Origin: Lucinisca nassula
Lineage: Eukaryota; Mollusca; Bivalvia; Lucinida; Lucinidae
DNA length: 64,000 nt
NCBI GenBank assembly: GCA_963580285.1
Contig: OY757017.1
Location: forward strand, 12,722,538 to 12,786,537
Direction of reading: 5' to 3'
The translations under genes and the position numbers were made by a program. The notes under the pieces were generated by a model. It saw nothing but the letters and a program-made list of their open reading frames with translations, did no database searches and was not told where the DNA came from. Below are positions 41,446-51,383 of the stretch, in pieces (the stretch's first letter is position 1; the number at the start of each line of letters is the position of its first letter).

Positions 41446-42704
41446 TAACTAGAAATGTGTCCAGACGACACAGATGCCCCCGCAAAGGGCCCCGCCTCAC
41501 CCCGAAAATCCATGTTGCAACAAAATTTTCTAAGTGTGTGACCTTGTCATCAGGAACATTTGTGAGAAGTTATATTGAAATTGGTGAAAAAATGTAAGCG
41601 CTAGAGCAATGACAAAGTTATTCTAAAAATAGCCACAGTGACCTTGACCTTGAAAGTCGAACTCGCTCTAGGTATTGTCATAAGGAACATTTGAGTGAAG
41701 TTATATTGAAATCGGTGAAGAAATGTAAGTGCTAGAGCGATGACAAAGTTTTTCTAAAAATAGCCACAGTGACCTTGACCTTGAGGTCATGACCTTGAAA
41801 GACGAACTCACTCGAGATATTGTCATAAGGAACATTTGTGTGAAGTTATATTGAAATCAGTGAAGGAATATAGGCACTAGAGCGATGACAAAATTTTTCT
41901 AAGAATAGCCACAGTGACCTTGACATTGAGGCCATGACCTTGAAAGTCGAACTCTTTCGAGATATTTTTATACGAAACATTTGTGTGAAGTTATATTGAA
42001 ATTGGTGAAGAAATGTAGGCGCTAGAGCGATGACAAAGTTTTTTCTAAAAATAGCCACAGTGACCTTGATCTTGAGGTCATGACCTTGAAAGTCAAACTT
42101 GCTTGAGATATTGTCATAAGGAACATTTGTGTGAAGTTATATTGAAATCAGTGAAGAAATATAGACGCTAGAGCTATGTTGTGCTAGGTGATAATTAAAA
42201 AAATTTAAGTCTGTGACCTTGACCTTGAGGCCATGGGCATGGGTGGGGGTATCGCTGAATAAAACTTTGGACCTATATCTCTAATCATACCAAATATGAA
42301 CCAATTCCATCAAATGGTTTGGAAAATATGAGTTCTAAAATGTTCAAGTCTACCTGTTACAAAAACCTTAACCTGAGTCTTTAACATTGACAATTTCTAA
42401 GTCTGTGACCTTGACCTTGAGGTCACAGGCATGGGTTGGGGTATTGCTTAATAAAACTTTGGACCTATATCTATCATCATACCAAAGTTGAACCAGTTCC
42501 ATCAAATGATTAGGAAAATATGAGTTCTAAAAGTTCATGCTCTACCTGTTACAAAAACTTTAACATGAGGTTACAGGATCACGTACGTACGTACGTACGT
42601 ACGTACGTACACACATACACGTACAGACGGACGTACTCATGTACGCACGTACGGAAAACCGAAAAACTATATGCCCCCGGCATCATATGATGCGGGGGCA
42701 TAAA
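41446..42704. mobile_element. Tandem-repeat element family A, copy 2, nested in array E
   Basis: CTAGAAATGTGTCCAGACGA start, four short and two long units, an (ACGT)n tract at 42580-42610, a hairpin and the end GCGGGGGCAT. The E sequence resumes at once with AAAATAAAGTTGC, so this is a clean insertion flanked by A's. Confidence 0.85.
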
Positions 42705-44315
42705 AATAAAGTTGCTATCGTGGTCACAACGTATTTTTTTATGCTCAAGGGCAGGTAACTCCAAGGCAAATAATCCGATTCGGCCCAAAATCGAACTTAA
42801 CCGTGATTTTATGTCTGTCCTCGTTACCTGCAAGTTTGAAGCTGATCTGAAAAAAAATTCAAGTCGCTATCGTAGTCACAACATTTTCCCTATGTTAAGT
42901 CTATGGGCAAATTTTTTGTCGCTCAAGGTCCCGTAAATCCGAGGTCAATATTCCGATTCTGCCCAAAATCGAACTTAACCGAGATTTTATGCCTGTCCTT
43001 ATTATCTGCAAGAATGAAGTCGATCAGAAAAAAATTGACGGAGCTAGAGTGATGACAAGCTTTTTCCTATGTTAAGTCTATGGGAGCTATATGTTGCCAT
43101 GGTAACCAGAGTTCCACTCAGATCTGCATGAAAACCTTATGCAGTCTTTCCACTTGCCCAATAATGTTACACATGAAATTTGATCAAAGTCGGCCAAGTA
43201 GTCTTCAAGATATACATTTTTGAAATTCACATTAACCCTTATGCAAAAATGCACAAGGGCAGGTAACTCCTAAGTGTATGATCCGATTCTGCCAATTATC
43301 GAACTTGACCGAGATTTCATGGCTGTGCTGGTTATCTGTAAGAATGAAGCCAATCCCAACAAAATTGAAGCAGCTACAGTGATGACAACATTTTCCCCAT
43401 GTTAAGTCGATAGGCAATTTTTCGGGCGCTCAAGGGGACGTAACTTTTGAGTGAATTATCTGATTCGGCCCAAAATCGAACTTGACAGAGATTTTATGCC
43501 TGTACTGGTTATCTGCAAGAATGAAGTCTATCAGAAAAAAATTAACGGAGCTAGAGTGATGACAAGCTTTTTCCTATGTGCAGTCTATGGGAGCTAGATG
43601 TTGCCATGGCAACCATAGTTCCACTCAGATCTGCCTGAAAACCTAATGAAGCCTTTCCACTTGCCCAATAATGCGACACATGAAATTTGATCAAAGTTGG
43701 CCAAGTAGTCTTTAAGATATACAGTTTTGAAATTCCCATTAACCCTAATGCAAAAACACACAAGGGCAGGTAACTCCTAAGTGAATGATCCGATTCTGCC
43801 AGTTATCGAACTTGACCGAGATTTCATGGCTTTGCTGGTTATCTGCAAGAATAAAGCCAATCTGAAAATAATTGAAGCAGCTACGGTGATGACAACATTC
43901 TCCCCATGTTAAGTCAATAGGCAATTTTTTCAATGCTCAAGGGCACGTAACTCCTGAGTGAATAGTCCGATTCAGCCCAAAATCGAACTTGATCATGATT
44001 TCATGCCTGTCCTCGTTATCTGCAAGAATGAAGTCGATCAGAAAAAAATTGACGGAGCCAGAGTGATGACAAGCTTTTTCCTATGTTAAGCCTATGGGAG
44101 CTCTTTGTTGCTGTGGCAACCAGAGTTCTCATCCGATCTGCACGAAAACCTAATACAGCCTTTCCCCCTACCTGATGATGGTACATATGAAATTTGATCA
44201 AGGCCGGCCCACTGGTTCCAGAGATATACTTCGTTGAAAGTGTTGACGACGGACGACGGACGCCGGCTCATGGTATACTAATACCTCACATGAGCCTTCG
44301 GCTCAGGTGAGCTAA
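42705..44315. mobile_element. Array E remnant plus segment F, copy 2
   Basis: Follows 38.7-40.5 kb closely at a constant offset of 3,999 bases from about 39.2 to 39.95 kb, then differs by loss of a duplicated 90-base piece. Ends GGCTCAGGTGAGCT after a short ACGG-type tract. Confidence 0.85.
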
Positions 44316-44374
44316 TAAAGAACTGCAAATACCAGAAAATGCATTACTTTCAATATTTAAGTGGTCAATCCATA

Positions 44375-44790
44375 TACAACTAGAAATGCGTCCACAGGAC
44401 ACGCATCCCGCCGTCTGAAAATATGTTGATTTCAACTGCTAAGTAGGATCTTGACCTTACAGGTACAGAACTGGGTCCTGCGCGAAACAAATTGTCTCAT
44501 GATGGTTAACATTTTGCCAATTTATTTCCAAATCCATCCAGGAACAACACAAAAAGATATTAAGCGGACATAAGGAAAAAAAAAACACTTTTCTTTACCT
44601 TTGACCTCTAAGTATGACCTTGACCTTGGACATACCAACCTGGATCTTGTGCATGACACATCGTCTGGTATGTGATGGTTAACATTTCTACAAGTAATTT
44701 CTAAATCCATTCAGAATAACCGGACACAAGAAAAAGACATTTTTTTTTACCCTTTGATTCCTAAGTATGACCTTGACCTGCATTCCAATA
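44375..44790. mobile_element. Tandem-repeat element family G, 5' part
   Basis: Starts AACTAGAAATGCGTCCACAG with CACGCATCCCGCCG inside; two and a half units with TATGACCTTGACCTTG and ATGGTTAACATTT. No ACGG tract or 3' end is found, so it is truncated. Confidence 0.7.
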
Positions 44791-46004
44791 AACCACAGTC
44801 AAAGAGCGTGGCATGCAGCAATGAATCGGAATCAGAATTTTTACTGGCATTCATACACCAGGGCCTGTGATACGGGAAGTTAAAGTCCCTATATGCAGTT
44901 CTCACCCTAAGAGATAAACTCAGCTACACTAATCTATCCTCTGCACCTTCAGCAGTGGATATGATCAAAATTGGGAAGGGAATTCCAATCTGTAATGGTT
45001 TGGGGGAAGAACGATTCTCTATAAATGTCAGTTCTTGCAGTAGGGGTCTGAAATGCCAGTGAATGATGATTTCTACAGCAAACCTGGGGTAATTGTATTC
45101 TTACTGGAATACTATTCGAATACCTTTCTGAGTACAGAGGACCCTCATTATAACGACAGTATTTATTCCCTACTATTGTGCCGTTATAAAGAAACTCAGT
45201 TAGGAGTATGGTAGTTAATAAAAGGCATTTTCTCCATTGTTACTCCAAGAAACAAATGTTATAGACATTTGCTAGAATCGCCTCACCTCTCAGTGAGGCG
45301 ATTCTAACAAATTTCTGTTACATTTGTTTCTTGGAGTATTAAATTAATGACCCTTTCATGACTATATATGGACTCCATTTGTGCATTTACACCCTGAGGG
45401 AAGCCCACGCCTCTCGGAACCGAGGCGTAGCCTTTAGCTAAATAGTCATTCCATTCAAACTGGCGTTATAACGAGTTTTGCCATTATAACGAATGCCGGT
45501 GTAAAGAAGATTGACTCTATTTGTGAAGTATTCTGTATTTTGTTGATCTTCTAGAATAAAGTATTTGTAATTGTATTCGAATACATTTCAGAAGTCATGT
45601 ATACATGAATAGTTTTATGAAACATTATGAATACTTTTTTCCATTTTCAGGAATAATTAATGAAAAAGTACATAAATGTTTTGATTGATATAAATAAAGT
45701 CTTGGAAAATGCAGAAACTTCTGAAACTACTAAGGCCTAAAAAATAGATGTGTTTCCGCTACCCCAAACCCCACCCCCACCCTGGACTCTACTATTTTCA
45801 TCAGTAAAAGAACAAAAAAAAAAAAAAATTAAAGCACCAACCCTACCATTTTCAATTTCTGACCCTACCCAGTTTGGCTTTTGCATATTCCCATAGTAAT
45901 TTCACATTTAAGTACATTTTTGTAGTTTTTGGCAATTAGTTCCTTACAAATTATACAGCTGACTTTTTTGAGCATCTTAAATGAATTATGAAATACAGAC
46001 AAAG
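44791..46004. other. Non-coding, with one hairpin repeat
   Basis: 45241-45339 is a near-perfect palindrome with the CATTAGAACCGCCTCA-type core (TAGAATCGCCTCA). It lies in a pogo-like context with GTTATAACG words at 45144 and 45470. The rest shows no gene. Confidence 0.5.
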
Positions 46005-46264
46005 ATTTCACTTCGTAAACAAACCTACCTGACATACACTAAGGATTTCCACTTCGGGTTCCGGGAAGTCCCAGCTTTTAGCTCGCTCTCACAACCGGAA
46101 GAGACTTTTTATTTCAGCACCGATGTGCGGTGTCTACTTCCGGATACCCAAAAAACGTGTCACTTTCACTATTCGGCGAATTGAAGTCGGACGTTGTTTA
46201 GAGCTCTCAAGAAGTTTGTCAGCTTGTATTTTTGATTCAGTTTATTGGAGAAGGAGTGTGTTAA

Positions 46265-47710
46265 ATGGCTGGCGCTCAGTTGCGCGCTGCACCAAGTTTA
46301 CCAGCGCCAGAACATGGCTCGGAAGACGGAGAAGTCTTGTCAAATGATGAAGGGTCCCAACCACGCGTGGACAAACCACGCTCGGTGGATAATACGCCTA
46401 GAAGCAAAGCAAGAATGCGTTCTAGATATGATATCTTGGAAGAGTCATGGAACAAAAAGTTCGGAGACTTGAATTCCAAAGTGGACTTGCTTTTGAGCAG
46501 AACTTTATCCTCTACCACGCCACAAAGGCGTCGTCATGTTGATTCAGTTTATTCGGGCTCAGATTCGGAAGAATTTGAGAATACTCCTGATGATGCCTTG
46601 TCAATTCATGCTAGTGGTAAGTTTTCGGGCTCTGATGGAGAATTGATTCAGGTTGATGAAAACAACAATGAACAAACTGAAAATTCAAAGAACTTGTCAG
46701 AAGTTACAAAGAAGTGTTTGTATGATATTTTTGGGGATGATGCGGTGGTCAAGAAAACTGTTAAGAAATCAGGTATTTCAATTGATAAATCACAGAAGGA
46801 AGTGCTCGATACCAGTTACAGAACAAGTGAGCCAAATTTTTTGACAGCCTTTTCAGAGGATAATTTTGAACTTTTTCCTGTGGATGAAGAAACAGAAAAA
46901 TATCTACAAGTTCCTTCTTTGGATACTTTAGTTGACAGTTGTTTAGTCAAACGACATGGTACAAAAGCATCATTTGCAAAAGCAAAGCACAAAACTTTGT
47001 TTTCACAGCCCAGTAAAATGGTCGAAAAAATTGCTTACAAAGGACAGCAATCAGTCCGTTTGGGTATGGTCATGCAACTATATATTCAGCAGGCCCTGGG
47101 AAATCTTGTTGAAAATCTCCAGTCGGATAATTTTAATAAAGACGAGGGACTTGAGCATGTGAAGAATGTGTTCTCAATGGCTACAAAATGTCTAGATCAG
47201 ATTGGTAGAGCCGGTGTTTTTCATCATATCATTCGGAGAACAGCTGCTATGAGTGACACTGCTTTGTACGAACTTGATGATGCACTGGAGTTCTCCAACT
47301 TACCTTTGACTGGCGAAGGCGTGTTTGGGTCTGGACTTGAAAATTTGTTGAAATCAAGAAAAGAAAAGAAAAAGCAGATTGAAGATCTCGTTCCAGATTT
47401 TCAGAAAAAGGCAACCAAGCGTAAGGCTGAAAGTCCAGTCAAATCTTCTGACCATAAACGACCATTTTATGACAGACCTCCTGTTTCTGATCCCCATTTC
47501 ATGAATAATGCTTACACAAGAAATACTTATTCAAATGATAATGTGAAGCCAAAGGGTTACAACAATTTTCGTATACCAAGAATGCCACGGGAACAGCAGT
47601 CAACAGAGCGACGAGAGCCAAGACGGCAAGGTTTCGGTAAACAGGGCAATTCCAGGTCCTTTTCCTACTCTGACAGGAAATTTGGGCATGGAAAGTCAGC
47701 TTCAAAATGA
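46265..47710 (+). CDS. DIRS ORF1, Gag-like protein
   Basis: 481 residues. The first 150 residues are polar and Ser/Glu-rich with an acidic patch (SGSDSEEFENTPDDALS); a helical middle contains KMVEKIAYKGQQSVRLGMVM and LDQIGRAGVFHHIIRR; the C-terminus is strongly basic (Arg, Gly, Gln and Tyr) as for an RNA-binding tail, without CCHC knuckles. It is expected to package element RNA. The 3' end overlaps the RT frame by 29 bases. Confidence 0.85.
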   Translation: MAGAQLRAAPSLPAPEHGSEDGEVLSNDEGSQPRVDKPRSVDNTPRSKARMRSRYDILEESWNKKFGDLNSKVDLLLSRTLSSTTPQRRRHVDSVYSGSDSEEFENTPDDALSIHASGKFSGSDGELIQVDENNNEQTENSKNLSEVTKKCLYDIFGDDAVVKKTVKKSGISIDKSQKEVLDTSYRTSEPNFLTAFSEDNFELFPVDEETEKYLQVPSLDTLVDSCLVKRHGTKASFAKAKHKTLFSQPSKMVEKIAYKGQQSVRLGMVMQLYIQQALGNLVENLQSDNFNKDEGLEHVKNVFSMATKCLDQIGRAGVFHHIIRRTAAMSDTALYELDDALEFSNLPLTGEGVFGSGLENLLKSRKEKKKQIEDLVPDFQKKATKRKAESPVKSSDHKRPFYDRPPVSDPHFMNNAYTRNTYSNDNVKPKGYNNFRIPRMPREQQSTERREPRRQGFGKQGNSRSFSYSDRKFGHGKSASK

Positions 47711-49766
47711 CAATGTAAGTACAATAGCCAGGTGTCCAGAGATACCTGTTGGGGGTCGCCTGTCACATTTTTCGAAAGAATGGGAGACAATAACGACAGA
47801 CAAATGGGTTTTGGATCTGATTCGAAATGGTTACAAAATGGAATTTTTAAGAAAGCCACCATTTCGGGGTATCAAAGAAACAATTGTTCGAAAAGATCAA
47901 GAGGTTTCTATAGCAAAAGAAATAGACAATCTTTTATGCAAAAATGCAATAGAAAAAGTGCACAAAAAACATGTAATGACAGGTTTTTACAGTACACTTT
48001 TTCTGGTGCCAAAGAAAAATGGGGAAATGCGCCCAGTGATAAACTTGCGACCTCTCAACAAGTATCTGATAAAAAAGCATTTCAAAATGGACACAATAAC
48101 AAAAGTGATTCAAATAGTCGAAAAAGGAGACTGGTCAATAACACTGGATCTGTCCGATGCATACTTCCATCTCAAGATTTTCAAACATCATCGAAAATTT
48201 CTCCGGTTCAGTTTTCAGGGCAAAGTGTACCAGTTTCGAGCCCTAAATTTTGGTCCAACAGTAGCACCACGAGTTTTCACAAAAGTCACCTCAGTGGTAG
48301 CGGGTTATTTAAGAAAGCAAAGTATAAGGCTTGCTACATACCTAGACGACTGGCTTGTTCTGAATCAAATCAGAAGAATGCTGTGGCAGAATCGGTTTGT
48401 TGTACTCAGCCTTCTTTTTCGACTAGGGTTCATAATAAACAAAGGCAAGTCAAGTTTAGTACCAAGTCAGAATCTAACATATATAGGCGGGCATTTTTTG
48501 TTAGCAAAGGGTATGGTATTTCCGACACAAGAAAGGGTGCAAGGACTGAGAAAAGCAGCCCTAGAGCTGTTACAGGGTCAGAATTCAGCACACAGTTATC
48601 TTGTTCTGTTGGGAAAAATAGCCTCTTGTTTGGATCTAATTCCGAATGCCAGATTATTCATGCGTCCAATCCAGCTGCATCTGTTGAGAAATTGGAGTCC
48701 AAGAAGAATGGATATGAAACGTCAAATCCCTGTTACACCTTCGCTCAGACCACATTTGAGCTGGTGGCTACAGGAAGTAAATATTTTAAAGGGTCGATCT
48801 GTACAGTTAACAAAGTTTACAGTAACAGTGACAACAGATGCGAGCCAGTATGGCTGGGGTGGTCACATGAACAATCAGACAGTGCAAGGCCGTTGGTCAA
48901 ACTTACAGAAAATGTCTCACATCAACTGTCTGGAGATGGAGGCAGTTTTTCTGACAGTGAAACATTTTCTGCCGAACCTTTCAGGGAAAAATGTTCTGAT
49001 TCGGTCAGACAATCAAACAGTTATTCAATATCTGAACCGCCAGGGCGGAACCAGGTCATTGGATATGTGCCTTCTAACATGGCGGTTATGGTTGATGGCA
49101 CTGGAGAACAATATTTGTCTCAAAGCGATTCATATAGCAGGGAGGAAAAATGTTTTGGCAGACTGTTTGAGCAGACATTCTATCAGAGAGACAGAATGGT
49201 CCCTGAGCAAAGCAGCTGTGGACAAAGTTTTCTATCAGTGGGGCTTCCCTCTGATGGATTTGTTTGCAACATTTCAGAACAAGAAAACTCAGCTGTTTTG
49301 CTCATGGACTGTTCATCAACAGGCGTTTGCCACAGATGCAATGTCAATTTCTTGGCAGAACATGTTTGCCTATGCATTCCCTCCAATACAGATGATCCCC
49401 AGGGTGTTGCAGCATATGAAACAGTTTCATTGCAAGATAATTCTCATAGCACCATATTGGCCGAGGCAGTATTGGTTTCCACAGCTTCTGGAAATGGTAA
49501 TAGCTTTTCCACTAATGCTGCCACCTTGGAGGAATCTGTTGTCGCAAGTGAAGGGGCAGATTTTACATCCAGATCCGCAGTCTCTGAAACTGACGGCATG
49601 GCTGCTGTCGACGGACACTTCTCTAAAAAGGGATTTTCAGAAAGAACTAGAAAATTACTGGCATCTTCATGGAGGCAGGGCACGAGAAAAGATTATAACT
49701 CAAAGTTTAAACAGTTCAGTGGCTGGTGTGCTGAACGGAACATTGATCCCCTTCATGCCTCTTTAG
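47682..49766 (+). CDS. DIRS ORF2, reverse transcriptase-RNase H
   Basis: 694 residues. The RT has LVPKKNGEMRPVINLRPLN (about 109), LDLSDAYFHLKI (about 155) and the catalytic YLDDWL (about 222). The RNase H has VTVTTDASQYGWGG (Asp), INCLEMEAVF (Glu), IRSDNQTVIQYLNRQGG (Asp) and HIAGRKNVLADCLSR (Asp). The following 150 residues (MDLFATFQNK, AYAFPPIQMI, IAPYWPRQYW) match the post-RNase H region of DIRS elements, in which a methyltransferase-like domain has been described. No stop or frameshift is visible. The first ATG at 47682 lies inside ORF1, so translation may need reinitiation or frameshifting. Confidence 0.92.
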   Translation: MGMESQLQNDNVSTIARCPEIPVGGRLSHFSKEWETITTDKWVLDLIRNGYKMEFLRKPPFRGIKETIVRKDQEVSIAKEIDNLLCKNAIEKVHKKHVMTGFYSTLFLVPKKNGEMRPVINLRPLNKYLIKKHFKMDTITKVIQIVEKGDWSITLDLSDAYFHLKIFKHHRKFLRFSFQGKVYQFRALNFGPTVAPRVFTKVTSVVAGYLRKQSIRLATYLDDWLVLNQIRRMLWQNRFVVLSLLFRLGFIINKGKSSLVPSQNLTYIGGHFLLAKGMVFPTQERVQGLRKAALELLQGQNSAHSYLVLLGKIASCLDLIPNARLFMRPIQLHLLRNWSPRRMDMKRQIPVTPSLRPHLSWWLQEVNILKGRSVQLTKFTVTVTTDASQYGWGGHMNNQTVQGRWSNLQKMSHINCLEMEAVFLTVKHFLPNLSGKNVLIRSDNQTVIQYLNRQGGTRSLDMCLLTWRLWLMALENNICLKAIHIAGRKNVLADCLSRHSIRETEWSLSKAAVDKVFYQWGFPLMDLFATFQNKKTQLFCSWTVHQQAFATDAMSISWQNMFAYAFPPIQMIPRVLQHMKQFHCKIILIAPYWPRQYWFPQLLEMVIAFPLMLPPWRNLLSQVKGQILHPDPQSLKLTAWLLSTDTSLKRDFQKELENYWHLHGGRAREKIITQSLNSSVAGVLNGTLIPFMPL

Positions 49767-50581
49767 ATGAATGTGCAGATTTTCTGACATCCCTGTTTGA
49801 GAAGGGTCTGAAGTACAGAACTATAAATGGTTATAGATCAATGTTGTCTTCCTTATTACCTCCCTTTGATAATTGTCCAATCGGACAGCATGCATACATC
49901 ATACGACTTTTGAAGGGAGTTTTTAACGAAAGACCACCAGTTAAATGCTTAATACCCAATTGGGATTTGTCTCTCGTTTTAGGATGTCTGAAAGAACCTC
50001 CATTTGAACCTTTGAAAGATGCTTCATTGACACATCTGACATGGAAGACGTGTTTTCTGGTGGCTATAACAACATTCCGTAGATGTGGTGATCTTCAGTC
50101 TCTACAGATAACAGAAGACAAGGTGAATGTCGGGGAAAGAGGTATAACTTTCATTCGCACTGGTTTGTCAAAACAAGATCGCCCTAACCATGACAGTAAT
50201 CATATATTTGTTCCCTGTCATAAGGAGGACAAGTGTCTTGATCCTAGGAGATGTGTAATGCGTTATATCAAAAAGACTAAAAGACATAGACAGGGAGCTG
50301 TTAAATTGTTTTTGGCTACTAGGAAACCTCATCAACCAGTCACAGCACAAACTATCTCCAAATGGATTGTGAATTTGATTAAACTGGTATATAAGATTAA
50401 AAGGAAGTCATTGAATGATAAGAAAATTCAGGGTCATTCTACAAGAAGTGTAGGTCCTTCATGGGCCCTTTTCAAAGGAGCATCTATCAAAGATGTTATG
50501 GAGTCAGCAGACTGGTCTAGAGAGACCACGTTCATAAAACATTATTTTAAGACAGTTAAAACATCCGTTTTAGAGATGTAG
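47732..50581 (+). CDS. DIRS ORF3, tyrosine recombinase in a frame open across the RT
   Basis: The frame is open for 949 codons, but only about the last 320 (from about 49610, KGFSERTRKLLASSW) are recognisable as a tyrosine recombinase. An N-terminal SAM-like domain has TRKDYNSKFKQFSGWC and INGYRSMLSSLLPP. The catalytic domain has ITTFRRCGDLQSL (first Arg), IQGHSTRSVGPSWA (His-x-x-Arg), MESADWSRETTFIKHYF (Trp and the nucleophilic Tyr). The upstream 620 codons overlap the RT in another frame and read as Ser/Asn-rich low-similarity sequence. Whether they are translated is unknown. Confidence 0.88.
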   Translation: MSRDTCWGSPVTFFERMGDNNDRQMGFGSDSKWLQNGIFKKATISGYQRNNCSKRSRGFYSKRNRQSFMQKCNRKSAQKTCNDRFLQYTFSGAKEKWGNAPSDKLATSQQVSDKKAFQNGHNNKSDSNSRKRRLVNNTGSVRCILPSQDFQTSSKISPVQFSGQSVPVSSPKFWSNSSTTSFHKSHLSGSGLFKKAKYKACYIPRRLACSESNQKNAVAESVCCTQPSFSTRVHNKQRQVKFSTKSESNIYRRAFFVSKGYGISDTRKGARTEKSSPRAVTGSEFSTQLSCSVGKNSLLFGSNSECQIIHASNPAASVEKLESKKNGYETSNPCYTFAQTTFELVATGSKYFKGSICTVNKVYSNSDNRCEPVWLGWSHEQSDSARPLVKLTENVSHQLSGDGGSFSDSETFSAEPFREKCSDSVRQSNSYSISEPPGRNQVIGYVPSNMAVMVDGTGEQYLSQSDSYSREEKCFGRLFEQTFYQRDRMVPEQSSCGQSFLSVGLPSDGFVCNISEQENSAVLLMDCSSTGVCHRCNVNFLAEHVCLCIPSNTDDPQGVAAYETVSLQDNSHSTILAEAVLVSTASGNGNSFSTNAATLEESVVASEGADFTSRSAVSETDGMAAVDGHFSKKGFSERTRKLLASSWRQGTRKDYNSKFKQFSGWCAERNIDPLHASLDECADFLTSLFEKGLKYRTINGYRSMLSSLLPPFDNCPIGQHAYIIRLLKGVFNERPPVKCLIPNWDLSLVLGCLKEPPFEPLKDASLTHLTWKTCFLVAITTFRRCGDLQSLQITEDKVNVGERGITFIRTGLSKQDRPNHDSNHIFVPCHKEDKCLDPRRCVMRYIKKTKRHRQGAVKLFLATRKPHQPVTAQTISKWIVNLIKLVYKIKRKSLNDKKIQGHSTRSVGPSWALFKGASIKDVMESADWSRETTFIKHYFKTVKTSVLEM

Positions 50582-51000
50582 TAATTATAAAAAAAAAAAA
50601 AAATCACTAATCGGCGAGCTGCGATTAGTACATAGTGTTTTATATGGCAGTGATATTGCCAGGATTCTTTGGTGTAACCTATAGATATGGGTAAAGTGCA
50701 GACTATGATATATATAATGGTATGATAGACCAGAGGAAGGTGTTTACCGGTAATAGTTTTCCTGTATATAATGTGTAATTAATGGGGACTGTGTGTACAG
50801 CATTTGGTTTTTAAGCAGTTTAGAACCAATTCATCTGATATGAAGCCAGTGGAATGGCTGAAGTCGATGGAACGGAAATTCTGAAGATAGCAGAGAAAAA
50901 TTTGACTGGGTGAGTCAATTTTATTTTTATTGTTATAATTGGAGGGATACAAGACATTTGAATAACCCTCCTCCTACATACTGCTTGTTAATCAGAGTTA

Positions 51001-51100
51001 ATCCTTAGTGTATGTCAGGTAGGTTTGTTTACGAAGTGAAATTGAATAATTTGTATTCAATTTGGAATTTTACGAGTAAACAATACCTACCTGACATACA
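51001..51100. repeat. DIRS internal complementary region
   Basis: 51001-51042 is complementary to the left terminus 46005-46046 and 51039-51100 to the right terminus ending at 51356. The two halves meet at GAAGTGAAATTGAATAAT. Confidence 0.92.
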
Positions 51101-51383
51101 ACGATCCCTCCCTCCTACCCCGCTTTTCAAATGTCCTTCCTCAGGCGACTTCAATTCGCCGAATTGGAAGTGACACGTTTTTGGGGTATCCGGAAGTAGA
51201 CACCGCACATCGGTGCTGAAATAAAAAGTCTCTTCCGGTTGTGAGAGCGAGCTAAAAGCCGGGACTTCCCGGAACCCGAAGTGGAAATCCTTAGTGTATG
51301 TCAGGTAGGTATTGTTTACTCGTAAAATTCCAAATTGAATACAAATTATTCAATTTTATTAACAAAAACATGCACAAAAACAA

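Larger units (their letters stand above)
46005..51356 (+). mobile_element. DIRS-type tyrosine-recombinase retrotransposon, apparently complete
   Basis: About 5.35 kb. Inverted terminal repeats lie at 46005-46189 and 51146-51356. The right one carries extra outer sequence. An internal complementary region (51001-51100) contains the complement of the left end directly joined to the complement of the right end, overlapping in AAAT. This is the arrangement by which DIRS elements are thought to close circles before integration by tyrosine recombinase, without integrase and without target duplication. Three long frames (Gag-like, RT-RNase H, recombinase) are all open. Confidence 0.93.

Noticed and set aside
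37319..44315. Many open frames of 60-100 codons in the E and F arrays
   Set aside because: They recur with the repeat period on both strands with the same peptide and have no independent start or domain; they follow from the unit sequence.
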